Assembly (NCBI GenBank): GCA_016178705.1
Contig: JACOST010000022.1
Span: 1-35,591, forward strand
Reading direction: 5' to 3'
Length of the DNA stretch: 35,591 bases
DNA from: Deltaproteobacteria bacterium
Lineage (GTDB): Bacteria > Desulfobacterota > Binatia > HRBIN30 > JACQVA1
Under the pieces are notes generated by a model. That model had not been told where the DNA came from. It ran no database searches and was given only the letters and a program-made list of their open reading frames with translations. Shown here piece by piece: positions 22,607 to 30,071 of the stretch. A program made the translations under genes and the position numbers. How positions within the stretch are numbered: the stretch's first letter is position 1; every line of letters starts with the position of its first letter.

Positions 22607-22677
22607 AACTGCCCCGGAACCGAGATCGAGGAGTAGGCGTCGAGAGTTGTCGGTATTCGCCGAGCCCGCGGCTCTAC
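22607..22677 (+). repeat. Direct repeat, downstream copy (ferredoxin 3' end)
   Basis: It contains AACTGCCCCGGAAC, the identical 19-mer CGAGATCGAGGAGTAGGCG (22621-22639) and a tail CGGTATTCGCCGAGCCCGCG related to 21950-21965. In frame it would read NCPGTEIEE and stop, a shortened echo of the ferredoxin C-terminus. Confidence 0.7.
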
Positions 22678-22689
22678 TTTGCCGCGCCG

Positions 22690-23514
22690 TCACCCTGGGA
22701 AGAGGAGCTGCAACGAAAGCGCTACCGACCAACTCGGTCCGGTGCTCGGGCGCGGTTCGTTGTAGAATGCCTGGCTCGAGACGCTGAGCGAGCGGGTGCC
22801 GAGAGTGAATACCTTGCCGAAGCCGCCGCCGAGCGGCAGCGTCCAGCGGTCCGACTGATCGGCGTCCCAGTCCGCCGTCGCCGTCGCGTTGCTTTCGAGG
22901 AACCAGCCGCGCGGCAGGTTGTAGGTGAGGAAATACTGGGCGCTGAACACGTTGATCTTCTCGTCTCTCGAACCCGCGAACGACCAAGCATTCTCGAGCA
23001 ACACTCCGACGGTCCACGGATCGGGCTCCACGAATAGTGCGAGGGCCGGGCCGGCAGCCCAGAGGTTACTGCCCAACTCGTGATTGGTAGCGGTCGGCAC
23101 ATCGATCACCGCCCCGACGCCCCAGATGAGCGTGCCCGTCTGGTTCGGCGTGACGGCGGCGGTGAGGACGGTGTCGCCGAGGCCAGTGACCTGCGCCTCG
23201 CCGGGATCGAGGCCGGGCTGCGAGATCAGCGACAGGATCGGGTAGGCGATCAGGCTCCAGTCCTTACCCAGGGGGAGCGGCCAGACGGCCTGCAAGCTTA
23301 CAACGTTCTGCGACTGGCCGCCGGACGGGAAGGCGAAGTTGACCTGATCCTGAAGCGTGACGGTGCGCAACCCGCTGAGCGGGTTCGCGCGCAGCTTCGC
23401 GAAATCCTCGATCGCCACCGGTTGCTGAGCGTACGCTGCCCCAAGCGTCACAGCGCAGACGAGCGATAGTGCGAAGATGATGCGCCAGAGGGCCGAGCAA
23501 TAGCCACTGCTCAT
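22690..23514 (-). CDS. Outer-membrane beta-barrel protein (copy 1)
   Basis: The protein has 274 residues, with a signal peptide up to AYAQQ. The mature part alternates short hydrophobic strands with turns (VSLQAVWPLPLGKDWSLIAYP, TLIWGVGAVIDVPTATN, WSVALSLQLLFPG) and ends in a strand suited to barrel assembly. This is the style of proteins annotated as transporter or neuromedin-U-like in environmental genomes; the name carries no function. The second such protein at 32983-33891 shares motifs such as LPLG/PFGP... barrel spacing and an early QDQVNFAFPSGG-like region. Function unknown. Confidence 0.7.
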   Translation of the reverse strand: MSSGYCSALWRIIFALSLVCAVTLGAAYAQQPVAIEDFAKLRANPLSGLRTVTLQDQVNFAFPSGGQSQNVVSLQAVWPLPLGKDWSLIAYPILSLISQPGLDPGEAQVTGLGDTVLTAAVTPNQTGTLIWGVGAVIDVPTATNHELGSNLWAAGPALALFVEPDPWTVGVLLENAWSFAGSRDEKINVFSAQYFLTYNLPRGWFLESNATATADWDADQSDRWTLPLGGGFGKVFTLGTRSLSVSSQAFYNEPRPSTGPSWSVALSLQLLFPG

Positions 23515-23601
23515 GGTTCGATTTTGTGGACACGCAAGCCGTGCCGAGTCGCTCTCTGCGATCTCTGCGTCCTCGGCGGTGAGTGTTCTGTCTCATCAGG
23601 G

Positions 23602-24306
23602 TTAGTTGATCCAACCCTGTTGTTGAAATCGCTGCTTGAGCACATCGGCGATTTCCTTGGCGGTCGCCTTGGCTCGACCTTCAACCTTGCTGCTGCCGCT
23701 CATCTCGCCGTACGCTTTCACCCCGGTGCCGATGATGAGTCCCGCCGGATTGGCGGTGGCGATCAGACCGACAACACCCAAGGCCGCCCCCGGGGATTTT
23801 CCTCCGCCGGCATCGACTTCGCCGGATCCGAGTTTGCGCAGTCCTTGAGCCGTCATCTGAAAGCCTTCGACTGCCGTTTTCAATGCGGACGCCCCCGCGC
23901 CGAATCCGATGGCGACGCGCTCGGCGGTACTGCCCTCGGTGACTGAAACCAGATAGCCGCGGATCACCATGTCGTTGATCTGCACCGTCGTTCCGGCCCC
24001 CGCCCGCGCCGCTGGCATTCCCATGCTGTTGATCTGCTCGACCAACTGTCCGGCAATTTCAGCGCCCAACTGCCGGCCGGTGGCAAGCTGCTCGGGGGTT
24101 TGGGACGCGTCGGTAGCCTGTCCCGCAAACGCGGAGCCGGCCGGAATATCGGCGGCGGTGGCGGCGAAGTCGTACACCCAGATGTTGCCGGGTCGCGGGA
24201 TTTTCCCGGTCACGAGTTGCTCGCGATTGGTGACCTTGGTCGAGGCGCACCCGGCGGCAGCGAGCAGAGCGAAGAGGCACAAGGCAAGACGGCTGCGAGG
24301 TTCCAT
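23602..24306 (-). CDS. DUF4410-like lipoprotein
   Basis: This 234-residue protein starts at the ATG at 24306, with GGAGGATAAC upstream. The N-terminus ends in lipobox AAGC. The body has IWVYDFAATAADIP near the start of the mature protein, then LGAEIAGQLVEQINSMGMPA, a strand VQINDMVIRGYLVSV, and a long glycine/alanine-rich helix region, all in keeping with DUF4410. Members are envelope lipoproteins without a known role. It is codirectional with the upstream hupE-like gene (142 bp gap) and with the following outer-membrane protein gene. Confidence 0.75.
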   Translation of the reverse strand: MEPRSRLALCLFALLAAAGCASTKVTNREQLVTGKIPRPGNIWVYDFAATAADIPAGSAFAGQATDASQTPEQLATGRQLGAEIAGQLVEQINSMGMPAARAGAGTTVQINDMVIRGYLVSVTEGSTAERVAIGFGAGASALKTAVEGFQMTAQGLRKLGSGEVDAGGGKSPGAALGVVGLIATANPAGLIIGTGVKAYGEMSGSSKVEGRAKATAKEIADVLKQRFQQQGWIN

Positions 24307-24448
24307 CGTTATCCTCCGTGCGCCGGTTATACCGGCGAGCTGTTGTGAATGAAAGCTTCATGCGGTGAAGTGTCAGGCAACTTCGCGATGCCGAGACTCG
24401 TCGGTAGGATCAGTGCCACGCTGCGCTGATGATTTTCATGGTGCCACC

Positions 24449-25444
24449 TTACCCCCAGAAGCGCGCGAGCCGTTCGAAGAACCAGAACGACGCGAGGATG
24501 CCGATTACATAGGGTGCGGCCGGTCGCGCGTAACGTGCAAGCGATGTGGCCAGAGTGATCCGCAATGTTAGCGCCGATAGCCCCAGCACCACGGCAATGA
24601 ACGCCAGCTGTCCGAGTTCGACGCCGACGTTGAAGGCGAAGAGCGCGAGGGGCACGTCGCCGCGCGGCAGCCCAATGCTCACCAGCGCGCTGGCGAATCC
24701 GAAGCCGTGCAGCAGCCCGAACGAAAACGCCACCACCCACGGCCAGCGCGCAGTGAGGCTATCCGCGCCGCGTTGGAGCCGGATGATTTCGCAGGCGAGC
24801 AGCAGAATGCTCAGCGCGATGGTGGCTTCCACAGGAGGTCCGGGTACATGCACTACGCCGAGCGTCGCGAGCGCCAAGGTGATCGAGTGCGCCAGCGTGA
24901 ACGCGGTGATCGTCCACAGCAGCACGCGGCGGCTGCGGACGATGAGGATGAGCGCGAACACGAACAGCAGGTGATCGTAGCCGAGAAGAATGTGCTCGAT
25001 GCCGTGCCGCAAATAGGTGCCTGCCACCGCCAACGACCCGCGTGCCGCTGTGATCTCGATCCACGGACGCGACGGATGCACCAGCGTGGTCGAGTACGCC
25101 CCGTCACGTAGTTGCACGCGCACGAGCACGTCGGTGATGGTACCTTGCAGTCCGGCGAACTCGATGCGTGTGCCGGCCAGCCCGCCCGGCACTTCGACGA
25201 CACGGCGCTCCACCAGGGAATCGGAAAGCTCTCGCACCGCGGGCTCGGTGACGTTGCGCATGTCCCCCGCGAAGCGCAGGGAGACTGGCAGCCGCATCCC
25301 GGAGAGCACCGGCGTACGCCACAACACGTCGTAGCGGTCGGGCGCCGTCTCGGTAATCTCCAGATATGCCGGCCTCGCCTCGTGCGCCCACGCGCCGCGC
25401 ACGAGTGACGCGAGCAGGCCGCAGACGAGCACCGTAGATTTCAT
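24449..25444 (-). CDS. HupE/UreJ-like membrane protein
   Basis: This 331-residue protein starts at the ATG at 25444; GAAGG lies 6 nt upstream. A signal peptide (MKSTVLVCGLLASLVRGAWA) leads to HEARPAYLEI and a beta-rich exported domain of about 140 residues. Then come GIEHILLGYDHLLFVFALIL, the FTLAHSITLALA helix and GLLHGFGFASAL, all with conserved His typical of the HupE/UreJ_2 family, and six or seven membrane helices in all. The family has been linked to metal (nickel) handling, but many members stand near hydrolases of unknown role. In this window it belongs to a DUF3604-ppiC-hupE arrangement seen twice in damaged form. Confidence 0.88.
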   Translation of the reverse strand: MKSTVLVCGLLASLVRGAWAHEARPAYLEITETAPDRYDVLWRTPVLSGMRLPVSLRFAGDMRNVTEPAVRELSDSLVERRVVEVPGGLAGTRIEFAGLQGTITDVLVRVQLRDGAYSTTLVHPSRPWIEITAARGSLAVAGTYLRHGIEHILLGYDHLLFVFALILIVRSRRVLLWTITAFTLAHSITLALATLGVVHVPGPPVEATIALSILLLACEIIRLQRGADSLTARWPWVVAFSFGLLHGFGFASALVSIGLPRGDVPLALFAFNVGVELGQLAFIAVVLGLSALTLRITLATSLARYARPAAPYVIGILASFWFFERLARFWG

Positions 25445-25475
25445 CGTCAGCCTTCGTCGCTCATTCTGGAACGAC
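25397..25475 (-). repeat. Direct repeat: hupE start and ppiC end, copy 1
   Basis: On the minus strand this covers the last codons of a ppiC frame (VVPE, stop), the spacer GAGCGACGAAGGCTGACG and the first 16 codons of hupE. The same order appears at 29074-29165 with a 15-base insertion next to the hupE ATG. Confidence 0.85.
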
Positions 25476-25673
25476 CCTAAAGTTCTCGTACGCGTCGCCG
25501 GGATTGGTGAGGACGTTGCCGATCGCAAAGGCGTCGAGCGACCAGCTCGTGTGGACGTGGGTCTCGTTGAAGTACGCGTCGCGGTCGGGGGCTGCGCTGC
25601 AGGCGCTGTCTGTGAGCATCGCCACTGCAACGACTGCCGCAAACAGCGTCACCCTGATTGACACTCCTTTCAT
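25461..25673 (-). pseudogene. DUF3604 gene remnant joined to the last ppiC codons
   Basis: The frame has 70 residues. After a signal peptide it reads DRDAYFNETHVHTSWSLDAF, then AIGNVLTNPGDAYENF, which parallels residues 32-66 of the full DUF3604 protein at 30072-32420. It then switches to RVVPE and a stop. Those last residues match the end of the PpiC protein (GVVPE, stop), and the following DNA matches the ppiC-hupE junction. An internal deletion of more than 2.9 kb from an ancestral DUF3604-ppiC-hupE set explains this. The ORF can still be translated, but the metal site would be incomplete. Confidence 0.85.
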
Positions 25674-25758
25674 CGCCTCACGCCTTCTCCTGCTTCAGCA
25701 GTCGCAAGGTCACAGCGAATCCGTCGCCGATCGCTCGATTCCCTGCCTTCGCTGCGAG

Positions 25759-28245
25759 CTATTGCCTATCCCGCATCGTCTTGTCGACCTTTTCCTTTTC
25801 TGCGGCTGCCATCTCATGCGGACCGAGCTTCACGGTCAACTTGCTGATCGTGCCGGTGAAGCGGAACGGCACCTGGTAGTCCTGATCGTCCACCGGCGTG
25901 CCGGTATCGAGGCCGACGCTGAAGGGCTCGTCCCACGCGACGGCGATCGGCAAACTGCGCGGCATGGGATGGCTGTCCGCGATTTTGCCGTCTACCTTCA
26001 AGGTGCCGGTGCCGCCCTTGCCCAGGCCTGGGCCGTCATATTTCCAGTCGAACACCAGCGTGTGCTTGCCCGGCGTGAGCGCCTCCTTCGCCTGCCACTT
26101 GACGCGTTCGAGGGCGATCAAGTCCCACGTGAAGACCGGCCGACCCTTCAGCAGATAGAAGCCGTAGCCGGCGAAGCGTCCGCCGTCGGTCATCAGCATG
26201 CCCTCGGCGCCGTCCTGAGGGATCTCGACTTCGGCCGTGATGGTGTACGACCGGTTCAGCAGGCTCGGCGCGCTGCCGGTCTCAGCGAACGGCACGTTCG
26301 AGAGTTCGCCCGAGTAGGTGAACTCGGTCCGGCCGGGGGAGTAGCTCGGCTTGTGTCCGATGAACCTGCTGAGGATGGAGTCGTCGAGCGGGAATACGTG
26401 GTACTTCGTCGCCTCCAGCGTGAACAGCTGCTGCATGTCACGCAGCTTGTCGGGCATCTCGGCGGCGAGGTCGTTGGATTGCGTCCAGTCCTCGTCGACG
26501 TGGTACAGCTCCCAGGTGAAACCGTTCATGACATCCGTGGGTGCCTGCTTCAACGATATTTCCCATGGCGGGTTCAGCGGAGGCGTCGAGGCGATCCAGC
26601 CGTCGTGGTAGATGGCGCGTTTGCCGAACATCTCGAAGTACTGCGTGGTACGCTTCGACGGTGCTTTGGCGTTCGCCTTGTCCCAGGTATACGCCATGCT
26701 CACACCTTCGATCGGCTTCTGCGCCACCCCGTTGACCGACACCGGCTCGGGTACGCCAACCGCTTCGAGGATCGTCGGCACAACGTCGATCACATGGTGG
26801 AACTGGTTGCGGATGCCACCCTTGTCCCTGATGCGCGCCGGCCAGGCCATGGCCATACCGTTGCGGGTGCCACCGAAATAGGAGGCGACCTGCTTGGTCC
26901 ACTTATAGGGCGTGTCGAAGGCCCAGGCCCAGCCCACGGCGTAGTGCGGGTAGGTCTGGTCGGAGCCCCAGGCATCATAGAACTTCATGTTCTCTTCGAC
27001 CGTCGGGTGCACGCCATTGGCAACGGCAAACTCGTTGTACAGACCGTTGAGCGTGCCTTCGGGGCTGGCACCGTTGTCGCCGCTGATATAGATGACCAGC
27101 GTATCGTCGAGCTTGCCAGTGTCCGCAATCGCCTGGATCACGCGACCGATCTCGTAGTCGGTATACGCCAGGAACGCTGCATAGACGTCGGCTTGCCGGA
27201 TGTAGAGCTTCTTCGTCTCGGGCGGGAGCGTGTCCCACTGCGGGATGCTGTCCGGCCAGACCGTGAGCTGGGCGTTCTGCGGAATCACTCCGAGCTTCTT
27301 CTGGTTGGCGAAGATGGTCTCGCGCAGCTTGTTCCAGCCCTGATCGAACAGGTGCATGTCGCTGATCTTCTCGATCCACTCGGGCGTCGGATGGTGCGGC
27401 GAGTGGGTGGCGCCGGGTGCGTAGTAGATCATGAAGGGTCGGTTGGGCTGGACGTCGTTCAGCATCTTGATACGCCCAATCGCCTCGTCGGCCATGGCGG
27501 TGACCAGGTTCCAGCCGGGTTTGCCAGTCTGCGGCTGGATCGGCGTGGTGTTACGAAACAGCATGCCCGGCTGCCACTGGCTGGAGTCGTCGCCCAGGAA
27601 TCCATAGTAGTAGTCGAAGCCCTTGACGGCCCCGGTCGGCCAGTTGTGGAAGGGACCGGCCTGGCTCGCCTCCCACTGCGGCACGTTGTGATCCTTGCCG
27701 TACCACGACGTGTCGTAGCCGTTGTACCGGAGGATCTCGCCGATGGCGACGGCGTCACGTGGGATGATGCTGTTGTAGCCGGGATAGCCCGTCGCCTGGT
27801 CGACGACGACGCCGGTGCCCACCGAGTGGTGGTTGCGGCCGGTGAGGAGCGCGGCGCGCGTCGGCGAGCACAGCGCCGTGGTGTGGAATGCGGTATAACG
27901 TAGACCGGAGCTGGCAATGCGGTCCAGGGCCGGCGTCGGGATCACGCCGCCGAAGGTGGACGGCGCCGCAAAGCCGACGTCATCGGTCATGATCAACAGA
28001 ATGTTTGGCGCGCCCTTAGGAGGCACGACGACCGCCGGCCAATACGGCTTCGACTCCGCCGCGTTGGGATTGATCTCGCCGCCGAACGACTGCGGCGGAT
28101 TGGGCAGATACCGGCCGTCGATCGTGGTCGTCGCGCCGGGCGAACCCGGCGCGACGGTGGTGTGCTGCGCCATCGCCGGATGCGAGCCGATCAAGGCCCA
28201 AGCTACCGCCATCAAAATCGTGAGCATCGTTGCTTTCGTCTTCAT
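25759..28245 (-). CDS. Long secreted arylsulfatase (sulfatase 4)
   Basis: The protein has 828 residues from the ATG at 28245, preceded by GGAGGGAG; an open frame continues upstream without plausible coding sequence. The signal peptide ends MAQHT (about 26). The catalytic domain has LLIMTDDVGF (Asp88-Asp89), formylglycine motif C-S-P-T-R at Cys126 followed by AALLTGRNHHSVG, and YISGDNGASPEG. An extra beta-rich C-terminal domain (HTLVFDWKYDGPGLGKGG, LDTGTPVDDQDYQVPFRF) matches that of sulfatase 3, so the two are full-length paralogues. The two are 12-17 kb apart and in different operons. Its substrate is not predictable. Confidence 0.95.
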   Translation of the reverse strand: MKTKATMLTILMAVAWALIGSHPAMAQHTTVAPGSPGATTTIDGRYLPNPPQSFGGEINPNAAESKPYWPAVVVPPKGAPNILLIMTDDVGFAAPSTFGGVIPTPALDRIASSGLRYTAFHTTALCSPTRAALLTGRNHHSVGTGVVVDQATGYPGYNSIIPRDAVAIGEILRYNGYDTSWYGKDHNVPQWEASQAGPFHNWPTGAVKGFDYYYGFLGDDSSQWQPGMLFRNTTPIQPQTGKPGWNLVTAMADEAIGRIKMLNDVQPNRPFMIYYAPGATHSPHHPTPEWIEKISDMHLFDQGWNKLRETIFANQKKLGVIPQNAQLTVWPDSIPQWDTLPPETKKLYIRQADVYAAFLAYTDYEIGRVIQAIADTGKLDDTLVIYISGDNGASPEGTLNGLYNEFAVANGVHPTVEENMKFYDAWGSDQTYPHYAVGWAWAFDTPYKWTKQVASYFGGTRNGMAMAWPARIRDKGGIRNQFHHVIDVVPTILEAVGVPEPVSVNGVAQKPIEGVSMAYTWDKANAKAPSKRTTQYFEMFGKRAIYHDGWIASTPPLNPPWEISLKQAPTDVMNGFTWELYHVDEDWTQSNDLAAEMPDKLRDMQQLFTLEATKYHVFPLDDSILSRFIGHKPSYSPGRTEFTYSGELSNVPFAETGSAPSLLNRSYTITAEVEIPQDGAEGMLMTDGGRFAGYGFYLLKGRPVFTWDLIALERVKWQAKEALTPGKHTLVFDWKYDGPGLGKGGTGTLKVDGKIADSHPMPRSLPIAVAWDEPFSVGLDTGTPVDDQDYQVPFRFTGTISKLTVKLGPHEMAAAEKEKVDKTMRDRQ

Positions 28246-28328
28246 AGCGTCACTCCCTCCCTCCTCATCTGTGAACCTCTCATTTTGAACCGCAGTGCGC
28301 GAAAATGTTCCACATGGCGCGCAGGCCG

Positions 28329-28745
28329 TCAACGAAGGGGCAGAAAGCCCAGCCCGATAACCAGCGCTGCGATCGCAAACGGGATCGCCAACCCGGTCAT
28401 CTTCACCTGCCGTGTCAGCGCGCGCACCCGCGCATCGTCGGTTTCCTTCCAGCGTGCGTGCACCAGCGGAACGCAGATGAGGTTCGCGATCACCGCGATG
28501 CTACCGGCGCCGACCTTGACCAGCAGCAGCGGCGAGGCCGGCCAGGCGCGCGCGAGCAGCAGCGTGCCGGTCCCTACCACAACGATCACGACCGGAATCT
28601 CGAACAGCAGATCGATCCAGCGGTGCGCGACCGCGACGGTGCGACGCGAGACGGCATCGCGGCCGCAAAACTCGAGCACCGTCTCGGCCGCGACCATGCC
28701 GAGCCAGAAACTGACGGCGATCAGGTGAAGCTGCACCAGCATCAT
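28329..28745 (-). CDS. Four-helix membrane protein, unknown function
   Basis: This 138-residue protein starts at the ATG at 28745, with GGAGAG 4 nt upstream; a second ATG follows at once. The helices are LHLIAVSFWLGMVAAETVLE, IPVVIVVVGTGTLLLARAW, LLLVKVGAGSIAVIANLICV and IPFAIAALVIGLGFLPL. An early His within LHLIAVSFWLG and arginine-rich loops recall CopD/DUF2269-like small membrane proteins, but the match is not strong enough to name. It lies 83 bp upstream of the sulfatase 4 start and is probably cotranscribed. Confidence 0.7.
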   Translation of the reverse strand: MMLVQLHLIAVSFWLGMVAAETVLEFCGRDAVSRRTVAVAHRWIDLLFEIPVVIVVVGTGTLLLARAWPASPLLLVKVGAGSIAVIANLICVPLVHARWKETDDARVRALTRQVKMTGLAIPFAIAALVIGLGFLPLR

Positions 28746-28828
28746 GGCTACTCTCCTTCTCTGTGTGCGCTTGAACATAGATGGTTCTCGCCAGACTCGC
28801 GCGCGAGCGCCCGCACTTTGCTCACGCT

Positions 28829-29119
28829 CTAGTTGACGCAGCCGGCGAGGAACGCGGTATCCGGAACGATCGTACGACACGCGGTTGGGAACAGCCCGAT
28901 CGTTCCGTAGTAGCTTGCAACGCCGATGGTGAGCCCCACGCCGTCGGCGACAGGGGCAACGCAGGAGAGGAGTCGCAGCCGGGTGCCCAGGAGGTAGAAC
29001 GGCTGCTGCGGACCCGGGACGTTGGAAACCCCCAGGTTGAACAACAGCCGGCCGAGGGCGCCCGCGTCGAAGCGCACGAGTGACGCGAGCAGGCCGCATA
29101 CGAGCAACGTTGATTTCAT
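28829..29119 (-). pseudogene. Chimeric ORF: hupE start fused to wax ester synthase/DGAT tail
   Basis: The frame has 96 residues. It begins MKSTLLVCGLLASLVR, nearly identical to the HupE signal peptide at 25444, then changes to LGRLLFNLGVSNVPGPQQPF, YLLGTRLRLLS, VAPVADGVGLTIGVASYYG and a C-terminal PDTAFLAGCVN. The second part matches the C-terminal region of wax ester synthase/diacylglycerol acyltransferases (VSNVPGP...YLxGARL...PVxxGxGL). After the TAG at 28829 the same frame reads SVSKVRALARESGEN, as a DGAT C-terminus might, suggesting a sense codon became a stop. Neither half can be functional as such. Confidence 0.8.
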
Positions 29120-29165
29120 CGCCTGTGATTTCACCGTCAATCTCCGCCGCTCATTCCGGAACAAC
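29074..29165 (-). repeat. Direct repeat: hupE start and ppiC end, copy 2
   Basis: It matches 25397-25475 except for point differences and a 15-base insertion (ACAGGCGATGAAATC) that repeats the ATGAAATC of the start. The original start codon of this copy reads GTG. Confidence 0.85.
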
Positions 29166-30065
29166 GCCCGCGAGCGGAGGGATCTCCGGCGCTGGCAGGC
29201 TGGCGACGTCCGCAACGCTCACGTCCTTCGGCATGACGACTTGATAGCGCGCTCGCATCGCTTCGAACGCCCGCTGGCGGATTTGCGCGCGCTGGTCCTC
29301 GATCCATCCGGTCTTGATGTCCGGCTCCACCTCGTCGAAGGACGGCACACGCGCGGGCGTCATCGCATCGACCCATACCAGGTGCCAGCCGTAGCCGGAC
29401 TCGATCGGGCCCGCCCAGGAGCCGGGCGCGATTTGGAAGAGCGCCCGCGCGAAGGGTGGACCGAACGTCTTGGCCACGTCGTCGAACGAGCGATCGGCGT
29501 AGTAGTCCTGGAACATGAAGCGATCGGCGAGCGCGGTCGCCTCTGGTGAGTCCGCGGGCTTACCGGCCATCTTCGCCAGCCCCTGCGCCGCATCCGCTCG
29601 CGTGCGCGGCCCCCGCCGATCGGGCGAGAAGTAGAGATGCCGGAACGTGGTGCGTGCAGGTAGTGTGAAGCGCTCCGAGTTCTTCTCGAACCACAGCTTG
29701 AGTTCGTCGGCCGTAGGTTCACGCAGCGCCGCCACGTCCTCGAAGAGGAACTCCATCTTCTGCGCCAGCCGGCGCTTGACGATCGTGTCGCCCTTGTCGA
29801 GGCCAAGCGCCAGCGCCTCGCGGTAGAGGATCTCCTCGCGCACCTTGGCGTCGACGAGACTTTGCATCTGCTCGGGGGTGAGATCGGAGCGCCCCTGCGC
29901 GAGCCACGCGATGCGGATCTGGCGCAGATCGTCGGCGGTGAGATCGATGCGTTCTGGCTGGTCGCGCGGATCGGGATTGCGGTTCAGCAGGTGATAGCCG
30001 GCGAACAGCAGGAGCCCGAACAACAGGAACTGCAGCAGCGGCTCTCGCAGCCAGCGTCCGAGCAT
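29151..30065 (-). CDS. PpiC-type (parvulin) peptidyl-prolyl isomerase, membrane-anchored
   Basis: This 304-residue protein has an N-terminal anchor (LLQFLLFGLLLFAGYHLL), then an extracytoplasmic helix region (LTPEQMQSLVDAKVREEILYREALALGLDKGD) and a parvulin-like domain with FRHLYFSPDRRGP, FGPPFARALFQIAPGSWAGP and IESGYGWHLVWVDAMTP. The last resembles the GYGWHLV/GxHIV strand of parvulins. It probably aids folding of exported proteins, here perhaps the neighbouring DUF3604 protein. The gene begins 6 bp after the DUF3604 stop. The C-terminus VVPE reappears in the deletion pseudogene at 25461. Confidence 0.88.
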   Translation of the reverse strand: MLGRWLREPLLQFLLFGLLLFAGYHLLNRNPDPRDQPERIDLTADDLRQIRIAWLAQGRSDLTPEQMQSLVDAKVREEILYREALALGLDKGDTIVKRRLAQKMEFLFEDVAALREPTADELKLWFEKNSERFTLPARTTFRHLYFSPDRRGPRTRADAAQGLAKMAGKPADSPEATALADRFMFQDYYADRSFDDVAKTFGPPFARALFQIAPGSWAGPIESGYGWHLVWVDAMTPARVPSFDEVEPDIKTGWIEDQRAQIRQRAFEAMRARYQVVMPKDVSVADVASLPAPEIPPLAGVVPE

Positions 30066-30071
30066 GACCGC

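Noticed and set aside
25504-27903. Plus-strand open frame of 799 codons opposite sulfatase 4
   Set aside because: It lies antisense to a clear arylsulfatase, is rich in His/Arg/Val of the kind produced by high-GC antisense frames, and has no recognisable motif.
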